DNA from: Desmodesmus armatus
Lineage: Eukaryota > Chlorophyta > Chlorophyceae > Sphaeropleales > Scenedesmaceae
Direction: 5' to 3'
Assembly: GCA_007449985.2 (NCBI GenBank)
Contig: VIIQ02000555.1
Coordinates: 744,001 to 808,000 of the forward strand
DNA: 64,000 nucleotides
The notes below the pieces were generated by a model. That model was not told the DNA's origin. It ran no database searches and was given only the letters and a program-made list of their open reading frames with translations. Positions 1-11,847 of this stretch are shown piece by piece; the stretch's first letter is position 1, and each line of letters starts with the position of its first letter. A program made the translations under genes and the position numbers.

Positions 1-141
1 CTGGGTCGGCCTTTCCCAGGCCCATTAGCATGCAGTCTTGAAGGTGAACAGCATGGACAACCAGTCAGAGCGAAACACAATCAAGACAAGGGTAATATTT
101 GCCAAGGGCGAATCACAGCAGACTGAAGATCAATGACTTAC

Positions 142-253
142 TGTCTGTAGATGGTGTTATACTGGCCCAGGCGCATGCTGGCAGGCAGAGCAGCAGAACG
201 ACGAGGCATGGCGCCTTGGTACGGTGGCCAAGCTTGAGGACTAGTTGCGCCAT
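142..253 (-). CDS. First exon of a secreted or ER protein (5' partial, runs off left edge)
   Basis: A minus-strand ATG at 253-251 opens about 37 codons that read as a classical signal peptide. A basic start (MAQLVLKLGHRTK) is followed by a hydrophobic core rich in Leu, Val and Cys and a small-residue cleavage-like site (ACAWA, then S). The frame ends at a strong donor reading gtaagt on the minus strand, directly after the ACA codon (exon boundary at 142). The remaining exons would lie at positions below 140 and beyond the left edge, so the mature protein is unknown. The gene would be divergent from RPL27A, with about 1.9 kb between the two starts. This rests only on the ATG, the signal-like composition and the donor; no homology is visible. 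Confidence 0.4.
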
Positions 254-2118
254 GGATGCACCTGCAGGCTGAGCCCCGGTCCCTGTGCTGCTGATGACCA
301 ACAGCACCCAACTCCTCGTCAACACCCGGCGAAACGCGGCAAGGGGGCAGGGGCCGCTCACAATTTGTCTGACAAAGAACAAAACAAACGAGCCGTACTT
401 CGCGCGATCTGGCAGGGTCACCCGAGGTTCCCTTCCAGCACAGTTCCTGATGTGTTGCCGACTATCGTTGCCTACGAGTTTGGACGAATCACGACGATGT
501 CAAGACTGAAAGAGCAGCTACTGTGGCCATTAAAAGACCAAACAAGTCCGAAAGGCTGGCTGAAGGCACACTCACATTTATCACACATGCTGTCACGAAG
601 AAGCTGCCGAAGGGAGCGGCAGACCGCACCGGGGGACCGATAGTACTTCCGCAGATGAAACCTGAACGTGGTCGGAAACATGATTAGGCGCCTTCCTTTG
701 CACGTGCGACCACACTGTTCATGCCCACGGTCGCACACTTTCACACCCAGGGTCTGAAGAGCATGCATAGTCACAGCCACCCCACATGATTGCGCTATTG
801 TGAAGTCCATGCACATCAGCACGCACAATCAGATCAGCACAGCCAGGCTTTCATGGACGCCTCTGCCTGTTTGGTGGACAGGTGGTCCACCGGTCCACAG
901 GTACCATGAATTTTGAATGAACTATGAATCGCTGGCAGGCTTCGTATGCAATACCTGCTCTTTGGTTTGTGTGCAACCAAACCGGCTGCCACCATATACC
1001 ACACTACGTGATAGCCTGATATGCAACAATTGCGTGACAGAACATCACCTAGGACTGCAGGCGTTCTCCACTAGTGAGTCTTGTCCTGCAGGTGCACCAT
1101 GTGGTGCCTCTGCCTGTTTATCTCATAAATCAGGCCTCACCCGGCCAGAGTTGCATATGCACTGCATAAATAAATAGCTGTCCAACTGCTTCCTGCAGGA
1201 GCTGACACGTGCTACCTCGATATCGGGATTGCAATCATCAGGTGCCAGTCACTGCAAACCAACAGCATTTTACCCGCGATAAAGCAGCCTTGCCATGGAC
1301 AAGGTGCCCTTGCCTGCCAACCACTGGTGTATGAAGGCTGCAAGTCAGGCGCAGCGTTGGTGAATCGTTGGTGGGGCCTGCAAAAGGGATCCCAAATGGA
1401 GGACTACCATAGGATGTATGGGTGACATGTCGTGAACTCCCCACCTCCTTACGGAGACGTGGGTGATGGGTAGGAAGGATTGATGCGAGGCCAACAGCCA
1501 CACAACCCGCACACCTGCACATGTGTCTGCACAGCCCTTGAAGCCCTTAGCCCTTGTTACAGCCCTGTGGGTTTGTGCTTGACGGGGTGTGGATAGTGCT
1601 GCACACCATGATTTCAGGGCTTGGTCTGTGCATAACGTTCTTTGTGTGGGGTATAACACCTTCTGAGTCTCCTGACAGTGTGCCTGGCCATATCTGCCTA
1701 CAAGGCAGCAGTAGCACACTGGCACAGCAAAGCTAAAGCGCCAGCCAAGGCACAGACACACTGCTCCTGCCAGCATCGGCCCAGCACTTTTTGCTACACA
1801 CACTGAACACATCAGATGTACGACATGACCAGCAAGTGCACAAGGCAGCACAAGCCAGCAGGAAAACAGATCAAGCTTCATTCCTTGCAGCCAGCATGCC
1901 GCCCTTGCTGGACGTTGGGGAGATGCCAACGTTCTGTCATTGTCATCATGCATCGAGAGGTTCAGCGTTGTTTGCAAGCCGGTTGCACCGATTCTATGCG
2001 ATTGCTAAGCCCTACCCTAGGGCACAGTGTTTTTGCTGGCACGCGTGCATATCGGCCGTGACAGCCTTGTGTTCGCCCTCTTTTAGCTTCACCCGCGGCT
2101 TAGAAGGGCGTTGACAAG
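254..2118. other. Intergenic region between divergent starts
   Basis: There is no supportable coding exon here. Open frames in this stretch (for example minus 1345-1977) have Cys/His-rich shadow composition and no recognisable domain. The last 150 bases before the RPL27A ATG are pyrimidine-rich. At about 2006-2022 they contain a CCCTACCCTAGGG element resembling the telo-box motif (AAACCCTA-like) found in many plant ribosomal-protein promoters. The resemblance is only approximate. Confidence 0.4.
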
Positions 2119-4013
2119 ATGCCTACCAGTGAGCGCCTCCACTTTTGCTGTGCCGTTTTGGCTTCATGCGACTGAAGCAGCGTAACTCACAGTAGCACAA
2201 TGCTTTCAACGTTGGTAACAGTGCACCTTGCAGCCTGCAACCGCCTGCAGCATCCCTTTCAGTCCGGTGTGCTGCTGCTGATGGATGGATCTGCTGCCCC
2301 ACCTTGACAGGGCTGCACCGCAACCGCAAGAAGCGTGGCCACGTCAGTGCTGGCCACGGTCGTATTGGCAAGCACCGCAAGCATCCTGGAGGTCGCGGAA
2401 ATGCTGGTGGCCAGCACCACCACCGCATCATGTTCGACAAGTACCATCCTGGTTTCTTCGGAAAGGTGGGCTGCTTGCTGCCTGCCAGAGCTTGCTGCTT
2501 GCCTCGTGTCTTTGGCATGATGTTGACCCTTGCTGGCAATATGCATCAGTCTGCAGCCATCCAATCCGCAACACACACAACCCTTTGTCGTTCGGCGCAA
2601 TGGTTCAGCCGTTGAGGTGGCTTGGGTCCTGCTGCACTGCAGGTTGGTATGAGGCACTTCCACAAGCAGAAGAACCACTACCACTGCCCCATTGTCAACC
2701 TGGACAAGCTGTGGGCCCTGGTTGGCGAGGAGGTGAGACTTGAGCAGCATGCTGGCGTGGGAGGGGTTGGGCGGGAAGCAGAAGCTTGTGCTGCAGTCCT
2801 GGCAGCCGCATGGACACCTACAGCGGCAACAGCAACAGCAGAGCAGGAGCAGCAGCGGCACCACCAGCACCAGCATGCCCGCTGGACACAGTGTCTCAGC
2901 GCACAGGAGCTGGCCAACAGCAGCAGCCGCAGCTGCCACAGCAGCAGCACCAGCGGCAGCAGCAGGCATCCTTTTGATGGAGGCCCTGCCATATGGAAAG
3001 CAGTGGCTGTTTTTGTGGTGTGACAGCTGTGCCGTGAACGTTCTGCAGCTGCGGCTGGCAGCAGCAGGAGACTGTATGCAGCAGTGCATGACAAGGCAGC
3101 CAACACAGCCTTTCCAGAGGGGTTGCGGCAGCACTACAGCTGATCAGCTGCTGCTTGCCCCTACGGCCAGTGCAAGGGGTGGGGGGGCTGTAGAGGCGAG
3201 CTAGTGTGTGCTAGGGTGCATTTATTGGGATCAGAATGTCATCTATCAGCGGCGACATTACGCAGCTCGCACGGTCACTGCACAGAGGGGGCCTGGCGCT
3301 GCTGCAGCAATCCTTTCATCAGCGTAGCTTGAAATGGGGTAATGCGGCAGTTGGTGCTTGTCATGCCATGAGTGCTGCAATCCCAACTGCATTCAAGCTT
3401 GGTTCGGGGTGAACTTTCGGGGTGAACTTCCACCAAATGCGCTGGCGAGTTTTGGGTGGCTTCCCTGGCTGCCTGGGGCGTGCAGTGGGGATCCACATGC
3501 AGTGACATGAGGTGTGGGTGCCCATATGACATGACAGTTGTTGTCAGGAGAGCTGGGACGTCACTGGATGGGGTGTCAACGCGGCTCTACAGCAAGAGGG
3601 GGGGGCGGGCTGACCCGCAACACCGGCCTGTTGGTGACGCAGCATCTGCAGCCAAAGCAGCACTGGCAGCAGCAGGTGTTGGAAGTAGCAGACACAAGCA
3701 CAGCACAGGCCCAGGATGCAACACTGCTGTAAAAGTCGCCATCTTATCATGTCAGGCAAGCTGACACCCATGTACTGTCTCTGCTGCCTGCCCCCCTTTT
3801 CCATCTGTCCCCCCCTCCTGCCAGGCTCGCGTGTCTGCTGCCAAGGACAAGGCTCAGGCCCCCGTCATTGACGTGACCAAGTACGGCATGTCCAAGGTGC
3901 TGGGCAAGGGCCAGCTGCCCGAGCAGCCTGTGGTTGTGAAGGCAAAGTTCTTCAGCAAGCTGGCTGAGAAGAAGATCAAGGAGGTCGGCGGCGCCTGCAT
4001 CCTCACTGCATAA
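2119..4013 (+). CDS. RPL27A: 60S ribosomal protein L27a (uL15), 147 aa, four exons
   Basis: Component of the cytosolic large ribosomal subunit. Exons are 2119-2128, 2311-2465, 2643-2732 and 3825-4013, all joined by GT-AG introns with continuous phase. Exon 1 is only 10 nt (ATG CCT ACC A). Joined to exon 2 it gives [20 protein letters not shown], which matches the conserved uL15 start. Further family blocks are [18 protein letters not shown], the [19 protein letters not shown] segment and the C-terminal [16 protein letters not shown]. Its 147 aa fit the eukaryotic family length of about 148. Intron 3 is 1.09 kb, rich in CAG/GCA repeats, and shows no clear snoRNA boxes. A TGTAA poly(A) motif lies at 4241. 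Identification is secure; only the tiny first exon relies on splice inference. Confidence 0.96.
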
Positions 4014-4240
4014 GGAGCTAATATCCTTGAGCAGGCTGCCCATTCAGGCAGCAGCAGGCAGCAGCAGCAGCGGCAGCAGTGACGGCTGCAGGCAGGCAGT
4101 TGCGGCGCCAGCAGCCGCAGGCCAATCTGCAGCCGGGTTTGGATGGGTGGTGCGGTGGGGCTGCAGCGATGTGCTGCAAGGGAGACACCAACAGCAGGCA
4201 CGTGACGCCTGCAGCGCACGTCGGCAGCAGCTTGCCCCTT

Positions 4241-4245
4241 TGTAA
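4241..4245 (+). terminator. TGTAA poly(A) signal of RPL27A
   Basis: TGTAA is the green-algal polyadenylation motif. This copy lies 228 nt after the RPL27A stop codon, a usual 3' UTR distance. Cleavage would be expected roughly 10-20 nt downstream. Confidence 0.55.
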
Positions 4246-4420
4246 TATGCCCACTCGGAGGAACTGGGATGGTGCAACCAAGTTGTCGGTGGACAGGGGT
4301 GGCAGCTGCGCATGCTGAAACGTGGCAGTCAGAATGGATTGGGGCTTGTAGCATTGCCTGGGTGTGGGGATTGACATATTGAATACATGCGAGGGGTGCA
4401 GGCAGTCCTAGCAGGGGTAC

Positions 4421-4508
4421 AGCGACAGCCCCACAAGAACAGTCGCAACAGTTACTAAAAGCCAAGCGACAGCCCCACAAGAACAGTCACAACAGTTACT
4501 AAAAGCCA
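4421..4508. repeat. 44-bp tandem duplication, two near-identical copies
   Basis: Copy 1 starts at 4421 and copy 2 at 4465; each begins AGCGACAGCCCCACAAGAAC. The copies differ by one base (agtcgc versus agtcac). The duplication lies in the intergenic region after RPL27A. Near identity implies a recent event. Confidence 0.9.
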
Positions 4509-5421
4509 AGCGTCGGTGCATGAACTGTAGCGTGCGACAGCCCACAGAGTTGTCGCCCAACATGTATGCACATCACCCTGCCACATTTATGCCCACCGCG
4601 CTGGAGGGCGGCCCTGTTGACTGTTCAAGCCTCCGCAGCATTTCGACTTGCACCTCCTGCCTATCAGTGTCTGGGCCTGGTGGATCCCTTGCAATTTGAT
4701 GCCACTCCAGACCAGGGTGGCCCATGTATTGGCAATGTACCTCACAGTGAGCTACAAATTTGCTCTGTAACGTGTGCAGACAGGCTCCACAATCATTTCT
4801 ACACTAATGAGTAGGTACGGTAAGCATGACGGCCACCCTCCCGGGGGGGGGGGGGCGGCTTGGACAGACAGGGTGTGCAGACACGTTGTGGGCATAAAAT
4901 GAACACGGAGTCAATCAGATGTGTGGTGGTAGGGTTCCTTGACAAACCGCCACGATGTGATGGCGTTGTCAGGGTGTTGACAACGTTGACAACCAAACCC
5001 CAACCGCCATGCAGCTGTCATGAACTTGGGTGGCGCTAAAGTGTGTTAAGGTGTGTTGAGTGTTGGCTTGATCTTGGGTCCCTGCCCTGCCTCTTGCTGG
5101 CGTTGCGTCACAATCAAACCACACACTACACCTGGCCGCAGCAGGGACGATACTGAGACAGGGACTCTTTCAGCACCTTCAGAAGGCTATGTTGAAAGCT
5201 TCAAATAAGAGAACCCCTGCTTAGCTGCTAGTAGCAGCCCAACCCTTTCGTTGGTGGTCACCACGCCTCACGTTCTTCGTTTGGGTGCGACCTAGGCCCG
5301 CCAGAGGCCTCCACAACTGGTACTCACCGATCAGGGCTGTGCGTCCAAGCTGCTGGCAGTGAGCTTTGCAGGCGTCCCTCCTACAAGCGGCAACAGCAGC
5401 AGCAGCAGAGGACAGACAATC

Positions 5422-7161
5422 ATGTCTCGACTGCAGCGGTACCTCAACGTGCTCAAAGCACCCCTACGCTCTTACAATGAGGTTGCTCAGAAGTACCCAT
5501 TTGAGACGGGTGTGGTCACCACAGTTGTGAAGACCAGTGCAGCAGACACGTTCGCACAGAAGGTGGGGGCGGCAGCGCATTGCCTGGCAGCGCGTAGGCC
5601 ACCGCTGGCACGTCTGGGAAATGGCACACCCACTCTCTGATGGTTGTTCTGATGGCTGTGCCACAATCATACGCACAGTGTGCTGATTACTCATTGCTGG
5701 TTGTTCTGACAGGTGATGGAGGGCCGCGACGAAATGGACTGGAAGAGGCATGGTGTCTTTGTCACATTCGGCTTCTTTTACTTGGTAAGGGCCTGCACTC
5801 CAGCAGCTGCTTTGCTGACAAGCTCAACCAAGCTTGCCTGCCTCGCCTCCTGCCAAGCCTCCAAGTGGTGCTTGAGCTCTGCAAAACTGCTGGGTGGGCT
5901 GTTCGAGCTGATGTGAGCTGAAGCTGTGTGGCTATCTGCACTGCAGGGTGGCTTCCAGTACTACTTGTACAACCACTTGTTTGTGAGGTGGTGCGCTGGC
6001 ATGACCAACGCATTGGGTCACAGGGGGTCAGCACCCATCAAGACCTTCATTGACCAAGCCATCCAGTGAGTTTGGAGGCCCAGCTGGCAGCAGGATGCAG
6101 CTGCCGAGTGCTTGTGTTAGCTGCCTAGCGCTGGCACCAACCTGATTTGGCGTGTGATCTTTGGGTGCTGTGTGTCGCCAAGACAGGCATCGCAAACACA
6201 CAGTGTACAGCATTAAAAATTTTGGATGTGGTATGCGCGACCCAATGCATGGTAGCACCCTCAGGATGTGTGTTGATGCTCTCTTGCATGTCCTGTGCCC
6301 CGCAGCCATCCCTTCTTCTACTTCCCTGTCTTCTACGGCATGAAGGGCTTTGTTGAGGGCCGCTCCCCACAGGACATCTACGCCAAGTACCGTGCTGAGC
6401 TGTGGGACAACTGCAAGGCCCTGTGGACCATCTGGGTCCCAGCTCAGCTGGTCAACTTCGCCATGGTGCCACGCCACCTGCGCATCCCCTTCGGTGAGAA
6501 CACTACTCATGCACATTGTAATTCTGTGTCAACATCATACAGCAAGGACAGTACACTTGACTGCTTGAGCTTGCAGCTATCGCTTGTTGTGCAGCTGCTG
6601 GAAAGCCGAGGTGGCGTTGAGCAAGGTGTCATTGATGCTGGTGCGTTTGGATAGTCCAGTGCCAAGCAACACAGCATTGGAAAGGTGCGACTGAAACGGC
6701 GGGAACCAGGTTCATCACCCAGCTGTGAGGTTACAGCATGCGCTGTGCTGACTATGTGTGTTGTCCTGCATGCTGCTGCAGTTGCTGGTGTGTCGTTCGC
6801 CTGGACGGTGGTGATCAGTTGCATGCGTGGGGCGCTGGACAGCATGCAGCATGCCCCCACCACAGCGCAGCTGGAGGAGGCAGTGGCGCATGTTGCAGCA
6901 GCAGCAGCCCAGCACAGCACGGCACTGGCGGAGCCCCTGCCTACAGTCACTGCTGCTTCTCCTGCAGAGACATCTGGGCGAATGGCAGCAGCAGCGGCAG
7001 CAGGACCTTCGTCAGCAGCAGCAGCTGGGGCAGCCATGCATGGGCCTGTGCTGGCATCCTCTGCAGGGGCGGGGATGTCAGTGGGCCCTGCACAGGCCGC
7101 CAGGGCTGGCTTCAAGGCCCTCGTACCACGCCCACATGTCCCTGCTGAGGCTGCTGGTTGA
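5422..7161 (+). CDS. Mpv17/PMP22 family membrane protein, 299 aa, five exons
   Basis: Small integral membrane protein of the Mpv17/PMP22/Sym1 family, whose members sit in the mitochondrial inner membrane or peroxisomes and are proposed to form channels. Exons are 5422-5562, 5713-5784, 5947-6065, 6306-6493 and 6782-7161. The ATG at 5422 gives MSRLQRYLNVLKAPLRSYNE, a standard family start; the upstream in-frame reading has only a GTG. Family landmarks are the D-x-x-R-x-x-R-type segment EGRDEMDWKRHGVFVTFGFF, GGFQYYLYNHLF, and the diagnostic block WVPAQLVNFAMVPRHLR near residues 154-171, followed by the final membrane helix. After residue 190 a tail of about 100 aa rich in Ala, Gln and Thr replaces the usual short C-terminus. 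This makes the protein longer than typical members (about 175-250 aa). Organelle assignment is not decided by the sequence. Confidence 0.92.
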
Positions 7162-9731
7162 GAGTGCTGCCCTTGATGGCAGGTGTTAGTTCACTGCTTG
7201 CAGCAGCATTCGTCGTGGTTATCTGGGATTCTCTGTCTCCGGCATTGGGCTACTCTGTCTCTGGCAATCAAAGTTGCCTCCGGGCAGCAACACCGCAACT
7301 GCATGTGTCTGTAGGTGTGCACTGGTTCCGGGTTCACTTGTGCGAGGGCCCACGACAGAGCAGCTTGCAGTCAGCTGTTGTTTGGGCGCCTGGCCGTGCT
7401 GCCCACTGTGCCTCGAGGCTGGTTTTGGGCAGGACGCTGATACAGGCAAAGCAGTACAGAGTTGTTTGTTGGTGCATGCACAGTGTGCATGGGCAGGGCG
7501 CAGAGGCATTAGCCTAGGTGGTGTGTTGCTGTGGCAGGGTGTGTCCGCGACAGGGTATGGCGGCTGCAGCTGTTTCTGCAGCAGCAGAGAGTGGGGTTGA
7601 TGAGTGTGTGTGACCCTGTGATCATGCTTCTGTCTGCAGTACAGAGTGTCGTCGATATATGACAAGTCCCCTCTGTTCTGCTGAATGGCAGCCTGTTGCC
7701 AGCATCCCTCGGCCGGTGCCATCAGCTGTGCTAGCAGTGGCGCTGTGTGTGCTGCTGACGTGCAGGGCTTTCACCCCCTTGCCGGCTTCCCTGTCAGTGC
7801 ATGGCATGTGGGCACGTGCAGACTACTCACTGTTGTGTGCACGACAGCATCCCTGTGTGGCTGAGTGTCACTGTTGTGAGGGAGTTTCTGTTTGTCCCTT
7901 GTCCACCTTGCAAGCAAGTGTGGCCACTTCACAAAGCAGCCGGTGTCGCTGTCGCAGGTACCTGTGCAGGGCCTTTCCCATGCATTTACCTCTTTGTGTG
8001 GACCAGATGGCACATGTCTCCTGAGTCATTGTGAGGGTGCCTGTCTTACGGCATCTCTTGGGGATGCATGGTGCACCAGCTGTTATCAACAACAGCTGCA
8101 GCACAGCAACCCAGCAAGTATATTGCTGTGCCCTGCAGGTTGGGCACAGTAAGCATGTGTGTGCAGTGGATTGGAGCGGCCGTGTGTGTCTGCGCTTGTT
8201 TGATTGTTTGTTGTCCTGCTTGACAAGCTGAGCCGATATCTTGAGTGCCGTACTGTGCTGCCCTGCTCATCATGCAGTGCAGCTGCACAATAATGTGTGC
8301 TGGGGGAGGGTTACCTGTGGACACTGCAGCCTGCTGTGGGTGGCAGGCTGTCGGGAGGCAAGCTTGCTGTGTGGTTTCTATGGGGAGGGACCGTGTGGTG
8401 GGAAGGGATTGCAGTGCAGTGCAGGGGGGGAGAGAGACAGGCGCGGCACTGCTTGTACAACAGTACAAAACCATTGATGCATGATGCACATGAGGATTTG
8501 AGTAGAGGACCGTCACAGGCAAGTGTAGTCGTGTGTGCCTGTGCGCACAGCAGTGTTCCTTTGGTGTTTCTGTGCGTGGGAGACACACCAGGGCACCTGG
8601 GCACATCACCAGCAGGCTCGTGGTGCATATACTCTGCTGGCAGTGCTGGCGCACTGCGCGTGACAGCTGTGGGCAGATGCATGTGGAAGATATACACGAT
8701 CAGCTGATCGGCGAGCATCTGGAGACACATTTTCAACCACAGGGTGTATGCAGGGCATACGTGGATGTATGCAGAGCATACATGGACCCCTGTGAGTCAG
8801 GTGGACCCTTGGCATCAGTGGAGGGTGGCATCAGTGGAGTTTAGAGAGAGAGGTGTGGGGTTTTGCATGGGCAGCATTCGGCCCCCTGTCGGCGGTGGCT
8901 TTGGTGAGAAAGTTGTGTGTGAAGTGGTGTTTGATGTAACTGCCATGGCAGCTGATATGGTGGTGCACATTCTGACAAGACAGAGGAGAACTGCAGTGCT
9001 CGAAGAAGACTCAGCTTGGAGGTGCACAATATGACAGACAGAACAGAGGAGCCAAATGTTTGAGGAACACTCATTTTGGGCTGGTTGCGCTCTCAGGGCT
9101 GGGTGGCGCTAGCATTGTGTGGTTAGTGCAACAGGCAGGGGTGCTTGAGCTGTGGGCCAACAAGCACACCCACCCACTATGTGACAAACCCAGCAAGCAT
9201 GTGCAGGTGTAAATTGCAAGCTGACGAGAGGCTACTGCATTGAATGCACTTGCTGCGCCACACTCAAGCATTGACAAGAAAGGTATGGGTAACAGGGCGC
9301 CTGTGGACAACCTGGACAGTGATAAATGACTGGTATGACGTCTGACTTTGTTGCTCCAGTGTCAGGGGAATGGTGGCCGGGCTGCTTTACTTGTTTGTTT
9401 GTGGCTGCAACGACCCAGCATCTCCTTCCCAGCACCCACCAACACGGCTGCAGTACTGCACAACACCAGGCATCAATACCCTTGCACCTCCTGGTATGGT
9501 ACGTCCCACAATGCTACCGATTATTGTTGCCGCTGCCCCCGCTGGGGGACCCTTCAACACGAATTCGTGAGCAGGCTCAACCCTCCTGCTTCATTTCACA
9601 GCACTGGCCCAGTGTGCACCTCAACCTCTGCTGTGCAAATCAAACTGCTGGGACACCACCAGCCTCACTCCCACCCACAACCCCCTCAGCAAAACTTCGG
9701 CCTATAAGGCCAGCTGGTACTACCAGCTATC
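7162..9731. other. 2.6-kb convergent intergenic region
   Basis: This lies between the 3' ends of the Mpv17-like (+) and lumen-protein (-) genes. It is TG-rich on the plus strand. No exon with splice support or domain similarity was found, and the open frames are short and unlike any protein family I know. TGTAA motifs occur at 8935 and 9209, possible distal poly(A) sites for the upstream gene. A short imperfect duplication (GTATGCAG-GCATAC type) lies at about 8745-8785. Confidence 0.5.
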
Positions 9732-11134
9732 TCACAGTCCCTTGAGGTTTGCTGCCAGTCCTGTGCTGCTGGCCCAGTCCTGCACGGCTGACACCACCGC
9801 CACAAAGCTCTGCTTGGAGCCCCGCACGTCACCCTTCTTGGTGGCATCCTGCAGGGAGTTGATGCCGTTGAAGATGGCTGCTGCACGCTCCTGCTCCGTG
9901 TCGTTGGCATCAAGCACCTGCGTGTCAGGGGGGTGGTGAGTGGGTGTCCACACAGCAATGCGGCAGGAGTTGCATGAGGATACGGTACGTACAGGGTGTG
10001 TGTGAGTCGCAGGACTCAGGCTTTATCAACCCAGGGCACTACCAGCATGAGGCTGCAAGCTGACGCTTACTTGCATAAGCACCAGTTGGCAAGCGACTGT
10101 GAGCAGGCAGTGTTGAAGCTGTGCTGGCCCTGACGTTGACGCATCCGCACCCCCACCCACAGACCTCCTGGCAAGAGAGAACAGCAACATGCACAGCTGG
10201 GGAACGGCTGGGGTACCTCCCATTTTAGCAGCTGTTTTTAACAGCTGTGTTCAAGTGCTGCGCAGCCGCGTCTGCGTACCTGTGTTGCCCGCTTGAACTC
10301 GTCCACCCAGCCGCTGCTGAGTGTTGCTGAGGCGCCCTTCAGGTCACCAGACTCCAGCTGGGAACCTGCAGGGCGAACAACAATTGCGTAGCAGAAGCAG
10401 TGGGGCATTGAACTCAAGGCTGCTGACATTGCAGCTGAAGATACATATATACAGCCTGCTAGGTGTGCTGCCAGGGCATTGAAAGGGTACACAGCTGGGC
10501 TTGGGGTGAAGATTGTGACGTGTTTTTTGCACGCAGCTCCAACTGAGTACCAGCCCTAGCACAGTCAATGTCTGGTCAACATATGAGAAGCAAGACTAAC
10601 CAGCCCCACCTGACTTTGCCAGCTGCACCACAGCCTTCTGGACAGGGATCAGCTCGCTGTCCAGCAGCTTGTCCTTCAGACCCTCCTCGGCCAGGAACTG
10701 ACTGCAAGGACAGTCACAAGGGCAGCAAGACGGCATCAACAACGTGTCCTACACTTTCTTCCAACAGGACATCCGTCCCTTGTTTGTGGATTGCCTGCAC
10801 AGCCCTGGATCTACCAGTGATCGCAGCTGACACTGACACCAGGAGTGGTGCACAACCCCCACTGGCCAAAAGCCAGGTGGACCCACCGTGTGGTCTCCTT
10901 CTGTGCTGCCAGACGCTTCTGACGGTTGGCCTTGGCGCGCTCCAACATCTCCTCATCCTCCTCATCGGGAATGAGGGCCCAAGCAGTGTTTGGCAGCAGT
11001 GTCAGGCCTGTGGTCAGCAGTGACAGGCCCAGTGCCTGCCTGCGAGATGACGTGCTCTCAGCCTTGACCACATGGCATTGCACGTTGCGTGTCTGCTTTG
11101 TGCTGCTGAAAGCACGCGTGCGGGCGAGCTGCAT
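9732..11134 (-). CDS. MPH2: Thylakoid lumen 16.5-kDa protein, MPH2-like, 203 aa, four exons
   Basis: Exons, in transcript order, are 11134-10887, 10701-10610, 10365-10280 and 9917-9732, all phase-consistent. The first 53 residues form a bipartite transit peptide: a Ser/Thr/Arg-rich plastid part, then a twin-arginine stretch (RRQALGLSLL) and a hydrophobic core ending in the AWA cleavage site, as in Tat-dependent lumen proteins. The mature start LIPDEEDEEMLERAKANRQK and the C-terminal pattern (SKQSFVAVVSAVQDWASSTG, then LAANLKGL) match what I recall of the plant TL16.5/MPH2 (At4g02530) family. In Arabidopsis that protein is needed for photosystem II maintenance under high or fluctuating light. 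The lumen assignment is strong. The family name is from remembered similarity, and another PsbQ-like lumen family is the main alternative. Confidence 0.8.
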
Positions 11135-11847
11135 TGTGATTGATGTCTGGAGACAGCAAGACGAGGAGCAGGAAGGCAGCCGCGCGAGTCAGACAATCTC
11201 GAAATCTGTGCTTGACTGTAAAGCGTTCCGACGCAACAACTGTGCGTTCCTACTGTGCTGTGCCCGAAGGGGCCGAGGTCCAGATCGGTCAGGTAGAACC
11301 TGTGACAGCTGGCGCGCAGTTGCAAACACAGACCAACAAATTCAATGTTGCTTTATCAGCCAGGTTGGTCACTTTGCCTTTCAAGCTGCTGCCTCCAAGG
11401 TGCTTGAGTCAGGTGTGTTCTGTCCAAGGATCTGCGCTGGAGTCAGACAGATGCCAGCCTATCAGACCTTGGTACATGTTGCAACAGACACTGCACATGA
11501 CTCAGGCCATCCTTAGATGTTTGGTGCGGTGTGTTGTGGTGTGCTGTGGTGCCCTACCAGTGAGGTGTCAAGCAAACAAGCAGGATGACCATCCACATGC
11601 TACAATGGACAAGCTGGATCATGACGAATCACCGTGACTGCAACACCAATGTGCGGGGCAGCCAACAGCCAACCATCCAACGAATGCAGGCACCCCTGCT
11701 TGTAGCAGCATGTTGCAGCTGCTGCGCCAATGTCCAACAAAACAACCCAACTCAAAAATTCCAGACTACCGTATGCCTCGGCCGTCAACATGCAACAGCA
11801 GCACAGAACAGCCACACAGCCCCAAACCCACCCAGCCTGTAGGATGT
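11135..11847. other. Intergenic region between two minus-strand genes
   Basis: This holds the 5' flank of the lumen-protein gene and the 3' flank of the TCAIM-like gene. No exon, RNA gene or notable repeat was seen. Confidence 0.5.

Larger units (their letters stand above)
4014..5421. other. RPL27A 3' UTR and Mpv17 upstream region
   Basis: No coding exon is visible. The region holds the RPL27A 3' UTR with CAG-rich runs, a 44-bp tandem duplication at 4421-4508, an uninterrupted G run at about 4842-4856, and the presumed promoter and 5' UTR of the Mpv17-like gene. Confidence 0.5.

Noticed and set aside
1345..1977. 210-residue minus-strand open frame
   Set aside because: Cys/His/Leu-rich shadow composition, no domain, no splice context, and inside a divergent intergenic region.
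2733..3824. Intronic snoRNA in RPL27A intron 3
   Set aside because: Ribosomal-protein introns often host snoRNAs, but I saw no convincing C/D or H/ACA box pairs.
6507..7115. Ala-rich minus-strand ORF of about 200 residues
   Set aside because: Shadow of the Mpv17-like last exon and the intron before it.
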